Assembly (NCBI GenBank): GCA_045837725.1
Contig: JBEWZL010000008.1
Location: forward strand, 62,001 to 126,000
Source: Vermamoeba vermiformis
Lineage: Eukaryota; Tubulinea; Echinamoebida
Direction: 5' to 3'
DNA length: 64,000 nt
Numbering within the stretch: position 1 is the stretch's first letter; each line of letters opens with the position of its first letter. The notes below the pieces were generated by a model. The model saw only the letters and a list, made by a program, of their open reading frames with translations, did no database searches and had not been told where the DNA came from. Shown piece by piece: positions 37,119-49,100 of the stretch. The position numbers and the translations under genes are program-made.

Positions 37119-38919
37119 ATGGCTGAGCGTAAAGTAGTGACTATCGCGGAGATTACGGGGCTGGTCGGCGACGGCTCTGCATTAAACCTCGCCAACAGAT
37201 CCCTCACTGAATTACCTGGTAATAGCGACGATTATTGTAAATATATTATATTTAATTAATATTTGTAGAATTAACCAAGTTCCCGGCGTTAAAGAAGATT
37301 GATTTGAGCAATAATGCATTAGATTCGCTCTCAGGAATTAAACATAATCACCAAGTCACCTGGCTATCTTTAAAGGGCAACAAATTGACCAAATTGACTG
37401 CCATTAGTCGCATGAAAAATTTGGTTGGTAAGTTTGAGGGCGGATCAACAATTCGATCGCGATCAGATCCATGTCAACTTATTTATTTGGACCTGAAAGC
37501 CGTTCGAAAATTCATATATTAATATATAATAATTTTTAGTACTAAACGCGGCAATGAATGAGGTGAAAGACTTCGATCCAAGCCCGCATCCTCGCCTCTC
37601 TGCACTAATTCTCAACAATAATCAACTCACTCGCATTCCTACTTTTGATAATAACCTCGAATTAAACACGTTAGGTAAGCAGGCTGATACTAATACGATA
37701 TTGGTACTAACTAGCGCTGCAGTTCTCTCGCACAACAAGATCGAGGAAATGACGCCCGTCTTGTCCAAATTAGGCAAGATGAAGAAGCTCTCGCTGTCGC
37801 ACAATCAGATTAGAGAGATTGCATATGTCTCCGATCAGTTCTATCTGCACGAACTCAAGCTGAACGACAACAAGATCCGCAACCTGCCCGAGTCCCTCGC
37901 GAAGAATGTCAGACTGGAGATTCTCGATTTGGGCAATAACCAAATTAGGGACTTTGACGACATTAAAGTACTGTCGCAGCTCAAGGGCTTGAAGAATTTG
38001 AACTTGAAAGGCAATCCCATCACGCAAAAGTCCAGTTATCCCGATCAGCTCTACGTCCTGTGCCCGTTCATTCGTGTAAGCTAAAAATAGCATCGGTGAC
38101 ACCGAGTCTCAGGAATCTTTGCAGATATTGGACGGCAAGAAGCGCGAGATCAAGTCGAAGAGTTTTGTGGCGAGTGACACGAAGGGTGCCGTGCCCCAAG
38201 TGTCAAACAGTGACTCGAACAAGCGCAAGCGTGAAGTGACAGATGTCAATGAGGAGCCTGCACCGAAGCGACAGAAGATTGAACAGAGCGACGAGAGCGA
38301 TCAGCACGCGGAGTCAGCGGAGCAGATGGAGACTGAACAAAATTCACGCAAAGACAAGTCAGCTGACACGACCAGCAACAGACCTGCTTTCCAAAAAAGG
38401 AATAGAGATCAAGGACCTGACCGACGACCAAATGCCACTCAAAAATTTCAGCGCAATGAAGGCGCACAAAGAACACCGCGTGAAGGTGACAGATCTAACT
38501 TCAAAAACAACGAGCGAGGACAGCAATCACGTGACAGAAATAACAGCAAAGTTAATGCAGATCAGCCGTTTAAGAAGAATACAGATAACAGTAATAAAAA
38601 CAAGCAGATGAACAGGAGTGAAGCACAGCCGAACAAAAAACAAGAGCAACAAAACAAATTTACCAAAAAAGGAAAACAACAGCCGCAAGAAGAACAACCC
38701 GAGCCAGTACAAAATAAGAAATCAAAAGAGCAAGTGACACCTGTCAAAGAAGTGTCCGTCAAGGTGACCGATGAGAACGCCCAGGCAGAAGACCCGCGAC
38801 CTGATCACGTAACTGGACCGAGTTCGGGCATTGTGAACATCAAATTGGCACCGCAAAAGAAACAATTTTCAGTGAAAGAACTGCTGTCAAACACTGAACA
38901 GCAAGTCGCGAGCTGGTAA
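37119..38919 (+). CDS. Leucine-rich-repeat protein with basic, Lys/Gln-rich tail
   Basis: About 510 residues. An N-terminal LRR array of SDS22 type follows a short leader: ALKKIDLSNNALDSL, VTWLSLKGNKLTKL, LSALILNNNQLTRI, KKLSLSHNQIREI, HELKLNDNKIRNL, RLEILDLGNNQIRDF and KNLNLKGNPITQKS, closed by an LRR cap (LCPFIRILDGKKRE). Splice joints such as NLV|VLNAAMN and NTL|VLSHNK are in phase. The tail is disordered, rich in K, Q, N and R with several bipartite basic runs, suggesting nuclear or nucleolar location and RNA binding. No clear named ortholog. It converges with the next gene over 43 bases. Confidence 0.82.
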
Positions 38920-38962
38920 AATAAAAAACATTTCTAAATTAGGAAAGTGTCATTTACTGCAC

Positions 38963-40161
38963 TCACAGCTTGGTCTGAGTACTGTCACTCTTGACAGGTG
39001 TCTCGCTCGCAGTACTCTGATTGACACCTGTCACACTCGCGGACTCCAGTGGTGTCTCATTCGCCTCCGCTGCAATCTCGGCTAATTCCTGCGCGGTGGG
39101 CGGCAGTGAAGTGAATTCACCATATATAGCACTCGCCGTTGCAATCACCGCGCTGATCACTGAAAGTGTTTCACTGAAATGCACTGTCTCGTGCAGCGTG
39201 TGCTCGGAGATGGCTGTAATAATTCCGCTGAGGCCCAGTGCAGTCCAAATATGGGCAACACAATCGATCACGTCAAACACCGCTGCGACACCAAAAGCAC
39301 GTGTCGCGGAGATATTTCCGAGATTCTTTTCAGTCTGATAGCGCTTGTAGTCCACGCGCGTAATAATTGCTGCAAAGATTCCTCCCACTGCAGGCACGGC
39401 AATCGCCAGACCTCTTCCTAATTTGGTAAACACGATGCGCGCACCCAGTCGTTTGCCTCCACGCTTGGCCAGTCTCGGCAGCACTTTCGAGACCTAGGGG
39501 TGTGTTAATATAGTGCTCGTATGATCACTCACTGCTTTGCTCTTACAAATTTCTCCGCGGCTTTCATCGACAACTTCTCAGTGGCGCGGTGAGAGAACTG
39601 ATGTTTGGCCCCTAATGGAGTGCAGTGTGAGTGGTGCGGTACCAAATATAGTAATGCTGCCGTTAGTGCGTACCATGAAGACCTCCGTGATGGGCGTGGC
39701 CTGGATCGAGGTCAGTTGATGGATCGGAAATAAATTGAGACTGTTATATTACGCACCATGAGTGCCACCATGATGTTTGTGGTGGTGTATGATTGGCTGC
39801 TCTTTGGGAGGCTCAGATCCGTTGTTATTGCTGCTGAAGTCGAGTTAATTCACTTGATATTTGTCAAATAAATTCAGATTATTTTATATTTTATGTGCAT
39901 AATATATATTCAGTACGTATTAATTTTAGTACTAAACAATTATTCGCTAGTCACACTAATTTAAAATTAATCGTGATCCCACGGCCGTTGGAGCCTTGTT
40001 GTCACTTACTGATTAAAACGTGATTGTAAAGTAGTGTTGTTGAATATAGAAGTCATATTAGACGCTGTTTTTCGTTCCGTGGCAAACAAGCTGGATCGAG
40101 ACAGATTGGTGTAGGTGCGCGACGAACACGCCTTGCCGAACAGTGTTTTTAATGCTGCCAT
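38963..40161 (-). CDS. Probable mitochondrial membrane protein, unknown family
   Basis: I reconstructed five exons. Exon 1 ends near 40,015 and encodes a leader rich in Ser, Arg and Thr (MAALKTLFGKACSSRTYTNL), a likely mitochondrial presequence. A His/Gly-rich stretch follows (IIHHHKHHGGTHGHAHHGG), then a basic amphipathic region (KVLPRLAKRGGKRLG) and hydrophobic segments (GLAIAVPAVGGIFAAII, FDVIDCVAHIWTALGL, LSVISAVIATASAIYG). It ends in an acidic Thr/Ser tail. All joints keep one frame. I do not recognise the family; the His-rich part could bind metal. Start ATG 40159-40161; stop 38963-38965. Confidence 0.7.
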
Positions 40162-40377
40162 TGCTAGTACTAACAGCGGTAGTAGTGTTCAATTGGATAT
40201 CAACGACGGACAACAAAACAATCGGCGCATTAATAATCTCCGTTCATTTATTTACATAGTCGAATTAAATTTATAATTACATTAAGGACTAGGCAGCAGT
40301 ATGCGCTATTTAATTTGTTATACTGCGCCTAGTTCGTCTATAAACAAAAATTAACAAACTTGGCCGTTCTGGCGGTC

Positions 40378-42274
40378 TTATTTTCGTTGTTGATTTCGCT
40401 GCGCCTCTTGTTGCATCTGCATCTGTTGGAACTGCTGCATTTGCATCTGGTGCTGCATTTGCTGCATCTGATGATGCTGATACATCTCTGGAGGAATGCC
40501 TGGATTGCCCATCAGTGGAAAGCCAGGGAAGTTATCCAAGCTTTGCGGTTGTTTCATTGCTCCAGCCAGATGTGGTGCTAAATGTGGCGCAGGAGCCATG
40601 CCGCGCATATTCATCTGTTGTTGCACGTGTGGAGGCATCGGAGCAGCTCCGTACAAGTTCCAGAGCGGTTGCACATGCGGCTGTTCATTGGACTCGTCCT
40701 TGCCCGGTGTGGACTGCTCTTGCGACTAATTTGAGACCGCAATCAGCACTTGCCTAATTAGGAATAAGAATCTGTACTCACGTATTCGCGCGCAAATCGT
40801 TGTTGTTGCTGCGGCGAGGCCTGACCCATATTCGCCTGTTCGTGCTCGAGTTTGACAGCGCCCTGTCGTTCAGTGAACTGTGGTGGCATGCCCTGCGCGG
40901 GTTGACCAAAATAGGGCATGTAATTGCCCGGCAAGCCCTTGAGATCTTCAGGGCGCGGAGGTCGTGTGAAGGACTCGTAGCCGTGCAGCTGTTGCGGCTG
41001 TTGGAAGTGCGACGGGACCGGTCCAGAACTCGCGCCAGGTCCGAGTTGTGGCGAGGGGATGGTGCCTGCTTGCGACGAGGGACTGACAGCCTCGTGCCCT
41101 GGGGGACTCGGAGCCACTGAATGGCCGGGACTGGACTTGCCAGGACTCGTTTTGTAGCCGGACTTGCCGCGTGGGGCGTGGGGCGGTGATTTGGGCATGG
41201 GCGGGCTGTCACTCTCCGCGTGCCCCGGTTGAGATTGTGACCCTGGTTGATTGGTGTTGCTGCGCGAGGGACCGCTCAGTACAGTGGTCGTGGGACCTTG
41301 TTGGTACTGCGGATCTGTTTCCAAGCTCGGTGTGCTCAGACACGTTTGAATAAGATTCTTGCCCTAAATTGAGTCATATAATTAGTAAACTCCAGCGAAG
41401 TCAAGAATAATATTCAGCCCGAAAAGGAAGAGTTCGCGTTCTATTTTTAGATTTTAAAAATTGCTGCAATCTTAGTAACGAGTGCCATGACGCTCCGTAA
41501 TACATTGTAATCCGTCTAATTAAGCAGACAAGCATAATTTTACCGATGACGAGTGTACCAAATTTAAATTAATTTCAAGATCGGCAAAAATAGAACAGTC
41601 CACAACGCCGCTGGAGCACTGAATTTAAAAATTAAATTGACATACCTCCTCGCCTGTAATGATACTTTGTAGTTTAGGCGTAGCAAAGCTGTACACATGG
41701 CCTGTTTCGCTTGCTAATAATAACAGGGCTTGGGTACCAGTGAGAGTTGTCAGCTCATAGACCTATTTAAGTAAAACCGACCGATTAGAAATACACTGAA
41801 ATTGTTGAATTGACTTATTTCTACAATTCTCTTGTCCACCGTACCACATGTCGCAAATAAAATACCGAATTTTCAGTAAAACAATTCAGATTCTGAAGAA
41901 AAGTGCACTGCCATACTAACGTATCGATATGGTATCCAATGCAAAAATTAGGGGTCACTAGAACAAGTAATAATCGATTTAATTTGCTAAATCCCAAAAT
42001 CGTGAACTGAAAGATCACGAAATTGAAATCGTTATCTTGCCAAATATAATATCCATACCTTTTTCATCAGACCTGACTTCCTTTTACTAAAGGTAATTTG
42101 CCGTCTCGTTTTCTCTGGAATAAATTCGATTTTGATTTTGCGGCGACCTTTCGCTCTCAATCTGAGATCTTTTCCTTGCTGTTTCTCCTCGCCATCGCTG
42201 CTGCCCTCCTCAGAATCTCCTCCGTGCTGCTGATTGACCAATTTTGCGGTCTCGTCGTGGTGAGTAAACTCCAT
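40378..42274 (-). CDS. SRF: SRF-type MADS-box transcription factor
   Basis: DNA-binding factor expected to recognise CC(A/T)6GG boxes. Exons 42059-42274, 41646-41762, 40782-41363 and 40378-40725 join to 420 residues. The MADS domain starts GRRKIKIEFIPEKTRRQITF and continues SKRKSGLMKK; exon 2 gives VYELTTLTGTQALLLLASET and GHVYSFATPKLQSII, then GKNLIQTCLS from exon 3. This is the SRF arrangement, including the SAM extension, rather than MEF2. The remainder is Pro/Gln/Ser-rich, with a Met/Gln-rich C-terminus typical of activation domains. Introns carry CTATTTTTAG (41441-41450) and CCTAATTAGG (40753-40762). Start ATG 42272-42274. Confidence 0.95.
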
Positions 42275-43097
42275 TAAGGGAATTTAATTCAGATGAATTG
42301 TGCTGAAGCGGAGTTGTGCTGATTGGAACAAAACAAAATTCAATAACTGAGGTGTGGTGCTATTGCCTCAGGCCTTCGGAATAATAGCAACAGTAAATTT
42401 AGGTGTGTTTTGACCGCGTATTTTTTCTTATTTTGTTTTGGTTTCCTATTTAGGAACTTTCAAACGAACCGCACCCGATTTCATCGGAGCTAGACATTAG
42501 CCATGATAGGGTATAGCCGCATTTAAAGCAAGCCTCCATGTACAACCTCAAATCGTTACAGAATTTTTCCGTTGGATGATTGACAAGCGTGGCAGCGATT
42601 CCAAGCCCACATGAAATAACTATATTAATCGCGTCCGCATTTCATAGCATCATTTGTATACCTATTGGTGGGCACTGGAGATGATTAATTAATCTTTGAT
42701 AAAATTTAAACTCCGATAAACATTCTTGCAAAGTCTCGAAGAAGAATAACGAGAACATGATCTTAGACAATCGATGAAGTGATAAGAGATGTTGATACGG
42801 TGAATCAACCGCTCAACGCCGATCTAGTCGTTAATTGCGGAGTCGCATCCACTCACAGATCTTCGTAAAATACGCACGCTGGACGATTCGTTACTAAGGA
42901 ACATTATGTAGTACGATTGCATCCAATTTCGATTTTGTCAATTCACCGTTCACTGAAGGATGAATTAAATCGGTGTTGCGCTAAATTTGGCTTAATAGAT
43001 CTGGCCACTCTTGTTCAGTCCAAACAGTGAACAAGTGCTTTGAACACAATAGGACCAACTCATTAGCTAGAGTGGCACTAACACCGCAGTAGCTCTA
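42275..43097. promoter_or_regulatory. Divergent SRF / ARGLU1 regulatory region
   Basis: 823 bases between opposed start codons, among the longest spacers in the window. It contains a perfect CArG box at 42445-42454 and a TTCACTGAA word near 42,950. CACGTG words are absent. No coding frame or RNA gene recognised. Confidence 0.55.
42445..42454. promoter_or_regulatory. CArG box CCTATTTAGG upstream of SRF
   Basis: Exact match to CC(A/T)6GG, 171 bases upstream of the SRF start codon. In animals SRF controls its own promoter through CArG boxes, so autoregulation is a fair inference; not shown here. Confidence 0.6.
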
Positions 43098-44540
43098 ATG
43101 CCACGTTCACCGCACAGACGCTCCCGATCCAGGTGCATATCGTGCTTTTGTTATTCATTTTATTTCGTAATAATTTCAGCGTAATATTTCCTATTAAAAG
43201 TATACTTTTAATGTCGAAATTAAATGGAACTAGCAGATGAATTGCATTGCCGAGTGATAACAGCAGGAGAATCGCGCCTTTTAATTGTACATATTTTGTA
43301 TAGCGTCTATTTAATTATTAAGGTGTTTGAATATTTAGCTCATACACGTTGAATTAAATCTAATTAATTTCGAAATTAATTATTTTTAACATTTTTTATC
43401 TACCAAGCAGGTAATCCAATACAAAAATACTCACTAACGACTCTAGAATACTAAATATCTAATTTATTTGTTGTATTTTACAGGTCACCAGCCAGAAAAA
43501 GATCGAGAGAACGAGACAACGAAAATGAAGACAGAAAGAAGCGAAGACGAATAGGCTCATCGAGAAGGTACTAGTAATACCTTAATATAATGATTATATA
43601 ACTAACAATACTTTCAGTCGCAGCAGGTCGTCATCAAGGTCAAGATCCAGATCTCGATCGCGAAGTCGCTACAACACTCCATCGAATGATAAAGAACTCG
43701 AAATCAGAAAAAAGTAACTATAAGTCCATCTTATCACTACCATACTTACTGTGCACCTAGACGACAACTCGAGATTGAACTGCGGCTGATGGAAGAAGAG
43801 ACCAAGCAGCGCATTGAACAGTCAGTGAAGAACAGAGTGGAAGAGATGTGCAGGTCTGAGTGGTTCATGGGCGAGGTATGCCAATAAATTTATGAGCACA
43901 ACGCTTGTAACTAAACTCAATACAGGTGAAGCGACTGATCGAGAAAGAAAAAGAAGAGATTAAAGCGATGGCAGTGAGTCAAATATCAACTCTACACACA
44001 CAGGTCATCGAACAAGTACGTAGAGATCAGGTCCGTCACTCTTCCTATCTAGAATAATTTCAAATTGCATCCAGTACGCGATTAATCTCATTTTGTTCTA
44101 CTACTGAGTTATTATCCTTTACACTCTATAACTGGCCTATTACATTATACTTCTATTGGAATAACTTAATATTCGTGCAGGAAATGCTCGTACAAGAGAA
44201 GATCCAAGAGAAGCTGCGGCTGGAGCAAGTGATCGAAGAGAATCAAAAGAAGATTGCGCAACAACAACAACAGCTCGCTGAACAGTTGGTGCAGCTTGAA
44301 CAAGCGCGCAAACAGGACGAGGAGCGCAAGAGACGCGAGGAGGAAGAAGCACGCAGGTACGTCATTGATATTAAAAAGACGGGTGATTATTATGCTAATA
44401 TAACTACCACTAGACGCGAGGACGAGAAGAGGTATTTGGATCTGAAGCGACAATTAGAAGAAGAGGAACAAAAGAAGACTATATTGAATAAGAACAATGC
44501 TAGGCCTAAACTCTCCTTCTCGTTGTTTAGTAATAATTAA
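43098..44540 (+). CDS. ARGLU1: ARGLU1-like Arg/Glu-rich splicing cofactor
   Basis: Nuclear RS-domain protein linking splicing and transcription. A 35-base first exon (43098-43132) encoding MPRSPHRRSRS and ending before GTGCAT joins in phase to exon 2 at 43484 (RSPARKRSRERD). The 351-base intron between is long for this genome. Then come 43618-43713, 43761-43875, an exon from 43926, and the last exons to 44540. After the RS domain is a long charged coiled coil (QLEIELRLMEEETKQRIEQS; QEKLRLEQVIEENQKKIAQQ), ending in NNARPKLSFSL, nearly identical to the human ARGLU1 end SRPKLSFSL. Almost free of CACGTG words. Confidence 0.92.
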
Positions 44541-44794
44541 ATGTACAGTACTGATCATAATAGCGCTGGTCGTATCCTTGTTTGCGTCACTTTTTGAGAT
44601 CGAACATTCCAGAAGGCCGATCTGTTTGATCGGACTTAGAACTGTCGCTTCTCGTTAGATTAACGATCTAGACACCAAGTATGAGGGTAGACACGTGACC
44701 TGTCACTTATGTCATAGGTCCGATATCTACCAGAGCTTTGTTTCCTTATTTTTTTCTGTCACACTTCACCGACTAACACATCTCAATCATTATT

Positions 44795-46061
44795 ATGGCT
44801 CATTACGCTCTTGTTTACGGAGGCTGCGGCTCTTTGGGTTCTGAAGCTATTCGCCAATTCAAGGCTGCTGGCTTGAAAACTATCTCTGTTGACTTCGCCG
44901 TCTCCAAGGAAGCCGAACACTCGATTCAGATTCAAGGCAAATCTCTTGACGACGATGTTAAGAGCATCTTGGCTGAGATCGCCAAGCTCAACACTGGTTA
45001 GTATCAAATTATTAACACTTTTCGACCAATTTATCACAATATATTTCTGAAAAAAAAACTTCGATCGAAAATTACAAGCTTTATTAATCTTGACATTTAA
45101 TTCGAAACTTACCAATAATATTTAATATTAACTATCCTCAATAAAAAATATTCGTGATTATTAACGATGTAAACAGGTTTGGATGTGATCGTCTCAGTTG
45201 CCGGAGGCTGGGTTGGTGGTGACGTTAAGGACGATGGTGTCTTTGGCGCTCTTGACCGCATGTGGAAGTTCAACACTCAATCCAGCGTTGCTGCTGCTCA
45301 CATTGCTGCCAAGCACCTCAAGGAGGTTAGTTTACTTGATATTTATGTCACATCTGCTCGCGCTCGCAAGATGATTAATTACCATCTATTATTGCGTCCA
45401 TTACTTTGAATAATAGCAATGTATACCTAATTAAGGAAAGATATCTAATTTTTAAAATTTTTTTTATTATTTGACACGTAATTCGGTCTAAATTCTGACA
45501 ATTAGCCAAAATAACCCAATATTAACACCCACACTAGGGAGGCTTGTTGATCTTGACTGGTGCTGCCTCTGCCCTCGCCCCTACCCCCGCTAACATTGGC
45601 TACGGTCTCTCCAAGACTGCCGTGCACTATTTGATTGCTTCTCTTTCGCTCGAGAACTCCGGCTTGCCTAATAAGGCAAAGGTCTGCGGCATTGTTCCCA
45701 TCATGCTCGACACCGTCCCCAACAGAAATGCTATGCCCGACGCCGACTACTCCTCTTGGACTCCTTTGGCTCACGTCGCTCAAGTACGTACATTGACACT
45801 TTGACAGATGTCTTTGCAATCATTCTTGACACGTGTCACACAATTACCGTGCGTCAGTCATGCTTGCCTCGGCTCTTACCGTGTCTGAGAGTGCTATCCG
45901 AGGCTATTTTCGGAGTGTCCAATACTAACAGATATTTCCTTATTTAGAAATTAGTGTCCTGGGCTCAAGGTCAAGATGTTCCCGCTAGCGGCTCATTGGT
46001 TGAGTGCAAGACTACTGGTGGCAACACTGAGTGGCTCGTTGTCAAGCCCACTTGGATCTAA
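44795..46061 (+). CDS. QDPR: Dihydropteridine reductase (quinoid)
   Basis: Short-chain reductase that regenerates tetrahydropteridine with NADH. Exons 44795-44996, 45177-45325, 45538-45783 and 45948-46061 join in frame to about 236 residues. It begins with the Rossmann motif ALVYGGCGSLGSEAI; then VSVAGGWVGGDV, GGLLILTGAASAL, and the active-site Tyr and Lys in GYGLSKTAVHYL; ends STGG-like KTTGGNTEWLVV. Length is normal for the family. Codons favour C-ending forms and exons lack CACGTG words, though intron 3 has TGACACGTGTCA near 45,828 and exon 3 has CCTAATAAGG at 45667-45676. Convergent with the kelch-ADA2 gene. Confidence 0.95.
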
Positions 46062-46126
46062 GTGCCTTGTCGTAGTAATAATAATATATAACAATATAAA
46101 AGCCATTAAACATCTTCGCATTGAAT

Positions 46127-49100
46127 TTATTGCACTAACAATAAGAACAGTATTAACACGCTCAACCAGTCCGTGACTCGACGTGACACGTGTCCAACAG
46201 AGTTCTCTGGCTCGGGTGTCACTGTGACAGGCACGAGAACTTGTGGCGCGGTGACAGGTGTCAATTGCTGCTCTTCAAAGTATTGGAAAGTGATGCCCAA
46301 GTCGTACTTGACACCGTCAAATGTCATGGAGACTGGCACATTTCCTGATTTGGCCACGGCAGGCACTTGACACTTGATTTGATTGGCGAACAGCACTTGA
46401 CCGCTCGTTGTCACGTCACCGAAGTTGCACTGGATCTGACTGCAAAGTGTCAAGTGGCGAGTGACACGCGTTGATGGCAAGATCACGTGATACCCGCCAG
46501 TGCGCGGACCACAAGCTGGACTGAGCAAGGTCTCGAAGGGAGATACAGCGGAGATATTCATCGCACAGGCCGTGACTTGCATCTCATCGACCCACGCGTG
46601 CCACTTAGTGTCCCACGAACTCAATTGTTCCGCTCGTTCATTGCCAGTCAGCATCGAGTACTGCAAAGAATTGCGCGCTAACTTCTTGAGGCCTCGGAGT
46701 CCCAGTCCCCACGCCATATATGCCTCCCAGAAGTCATAGGACAGGCCGCGATACCTGAATATGCCTGGGTCATCTGCGCTCAACACCACTGACAGAAGTT
46801 AGTAACAACATCAATACAATTTCAGTACGCGTTATATTTGTACCTTGTAGGCCTGACTTCAAGTAGCCAATGGCTGGGTGAGTGCGCAGATCTTGAGAAT
46901 AGCCGAGCACTTGATTGCTGATTGGACACACTTCTAGCGCAATGTCTCGTTGTTTGATCTGTTGCTGAAAGTTAGCTCTGACTATGACGGTGTGATCTGT
47001 TTGAGCTTACTTTGTCGAGCAACACAGGATGTTTGAACAATGCAAAGCCGTGTCCAATGCGTCGTGTGTCCACGAGAACAGCATCGAACAGATTGGCGTC
47101 AGGACTGCTGTCACCAGGGCGTGACGAAGGATTGACATCACCGGGCCAAGCACTCTCACCGCTGTGATAGAACTTTGCAAATGTTGTGTTGGCAGCTGTC
47201 AAGTTAGCCAACAGACCATCGATCATGTCAATGTTGCGCAACAGACTGAAGCCTTTGTCTTCTTGCCCCAACAAGTCGTAGCCAACCACGAAGTTGGGAT
47301 AAATATTCGCAAACTTAGCCGTGTTCTGCAGTGCGGAAACGACAGCATTGCCACCACGCTGTGTGGGCCAGATCAGCTTGACACCAAAGAAGTTCTTGTG
47401 CGAGGCTTTGAAGTCTTCGATTAGTGACGTCAACAGCGCCAATTCACCAGCCTCGCCAAGGCGCACTTGCCGGCCATTGATGATTTCAAACACTTTGCCT
47501 GGCTCGTGTCTGTATTCAATGTACTGCACGTGCTCGTCTACACTGTCAGTCAGAATGCGATTGATGACATTGATGTAGAAGGGCTTGAAGCGGAACAATT
47601 GTTGCAGCTCGTTGAAACAGCGTTGAAATCTTCTCCAAATTTGGTGATCCTGATCTTCAGCGATGAGTGCTTGCTTCAGCGCCATTCTGTCAATCAGTTC
47701 TTCAGTTGTGTGCCCGTGATCACCGTGCAACAGCGATGAATAGACTGTGGGATCAGGGTTCTCAGGTGACACGTGGATGAGGTTGTAATCCTCTTCGAAC
47801 TCTTCGTCATCGAGGGCAATGCGCACCCAGAGCCAGTCTTTGTAGCTCGACTCCATGGCCATATTTAGCATCCAGCGAGCATCTGCAACACCCGAAATAT
47901 GAATGTGCAAGTGAGCGCCTACACATTGGTTCAAATTAGTCAAAGTGACATGTGTCAAGCAGAGTAAAGAAATACCTTTGGGCATGTCAGTGATGATTGG
48001 CAACAAAGGGCTGGCTTCAATTAATCGCCGAGTGCGCGGGTTCAAAAAGTACTGCGCAGGTGGATAGTACTCAAAATTGTTGCGGAACTCTTCGAGCTTG
48101 AGCAAGTACATGTACTGCGACACAATCTCTTCTTGCACAGTCAAGGTCTCATTGGCCGCAAAGTCCATGTCATTCTCAAGCATGAACCACTCGTGTCGCT
48201 GCCCATAGAAATTCGGATCACATTCGCTAATGATAGTTGTCTCGAATGGCGATTGCAAACGTGTCATTGGTCTAAATTACGTTAGCTTAGTAAAACACTA
48301 AACATCGTACTTACGGATCAATAGGCACGTTGACAGATCGATCAGCGAGTCTCAATGCATCAATGACATCACTGACCTCGCCATTGCCATTAACTCCTCC
48401 AGCGAACAGTACGTTGTTAGTCGTGGCTACGATTGACAGCTGACTGCGCGCGGTGCTCAAATTAACGACGGACCACGTGTCAGTCAGCGCGTTGTACACA
48501 TCAACAGCACTCGACGGAGAAGTGCCGTCAGTTCCTCCACCAAAGAACGCCATTGAACCCACCACCGTGCAGTCGAGGTCGTATCTTGGCGAGGACAAAC
48601 CTAGCGGAGCATTAAGTATGCAAAAACAGGCTTGAAGTCCGACTTACTGTTGATAGCAACTTGCTGCTGAAGCGCGAAGTCAAAAGCAAAAGTGTCTGCA
48701 ACAGCTGCTTCTTGACTACGACCGCCAGCTGCGATAAACAACGAGCCAACAGCACAAGCTGCGAAGTTGCTGCGCGGTACGTCGAGTGACATGTTGCTCC
48801 ATGTGCGCGTGACAGTGTCAAACACGTCGATGACAGCACTCTCTGCCCCTGCATCAACACCACCTGCAAACACAACGTATCGTTCTGCTACACTTGTGGC
48901 TGTCAGTGAGTGTCTAGCGCGGGACAGATGAGATACCACGTGCTGGCCTGACGAGGGCTGTAGCATGTCTACCGTATCTGTTGCTTGTCCTGCGTCGTTG
49001 AGTCCCCCTGCAAAGTACAGCCAGCCTTGAAGCGATGCTGCGGACAGGTGACTGCGCGGCTGTGAAAGTGACACTGACACTTCGCGCCATGACCGTCTGT

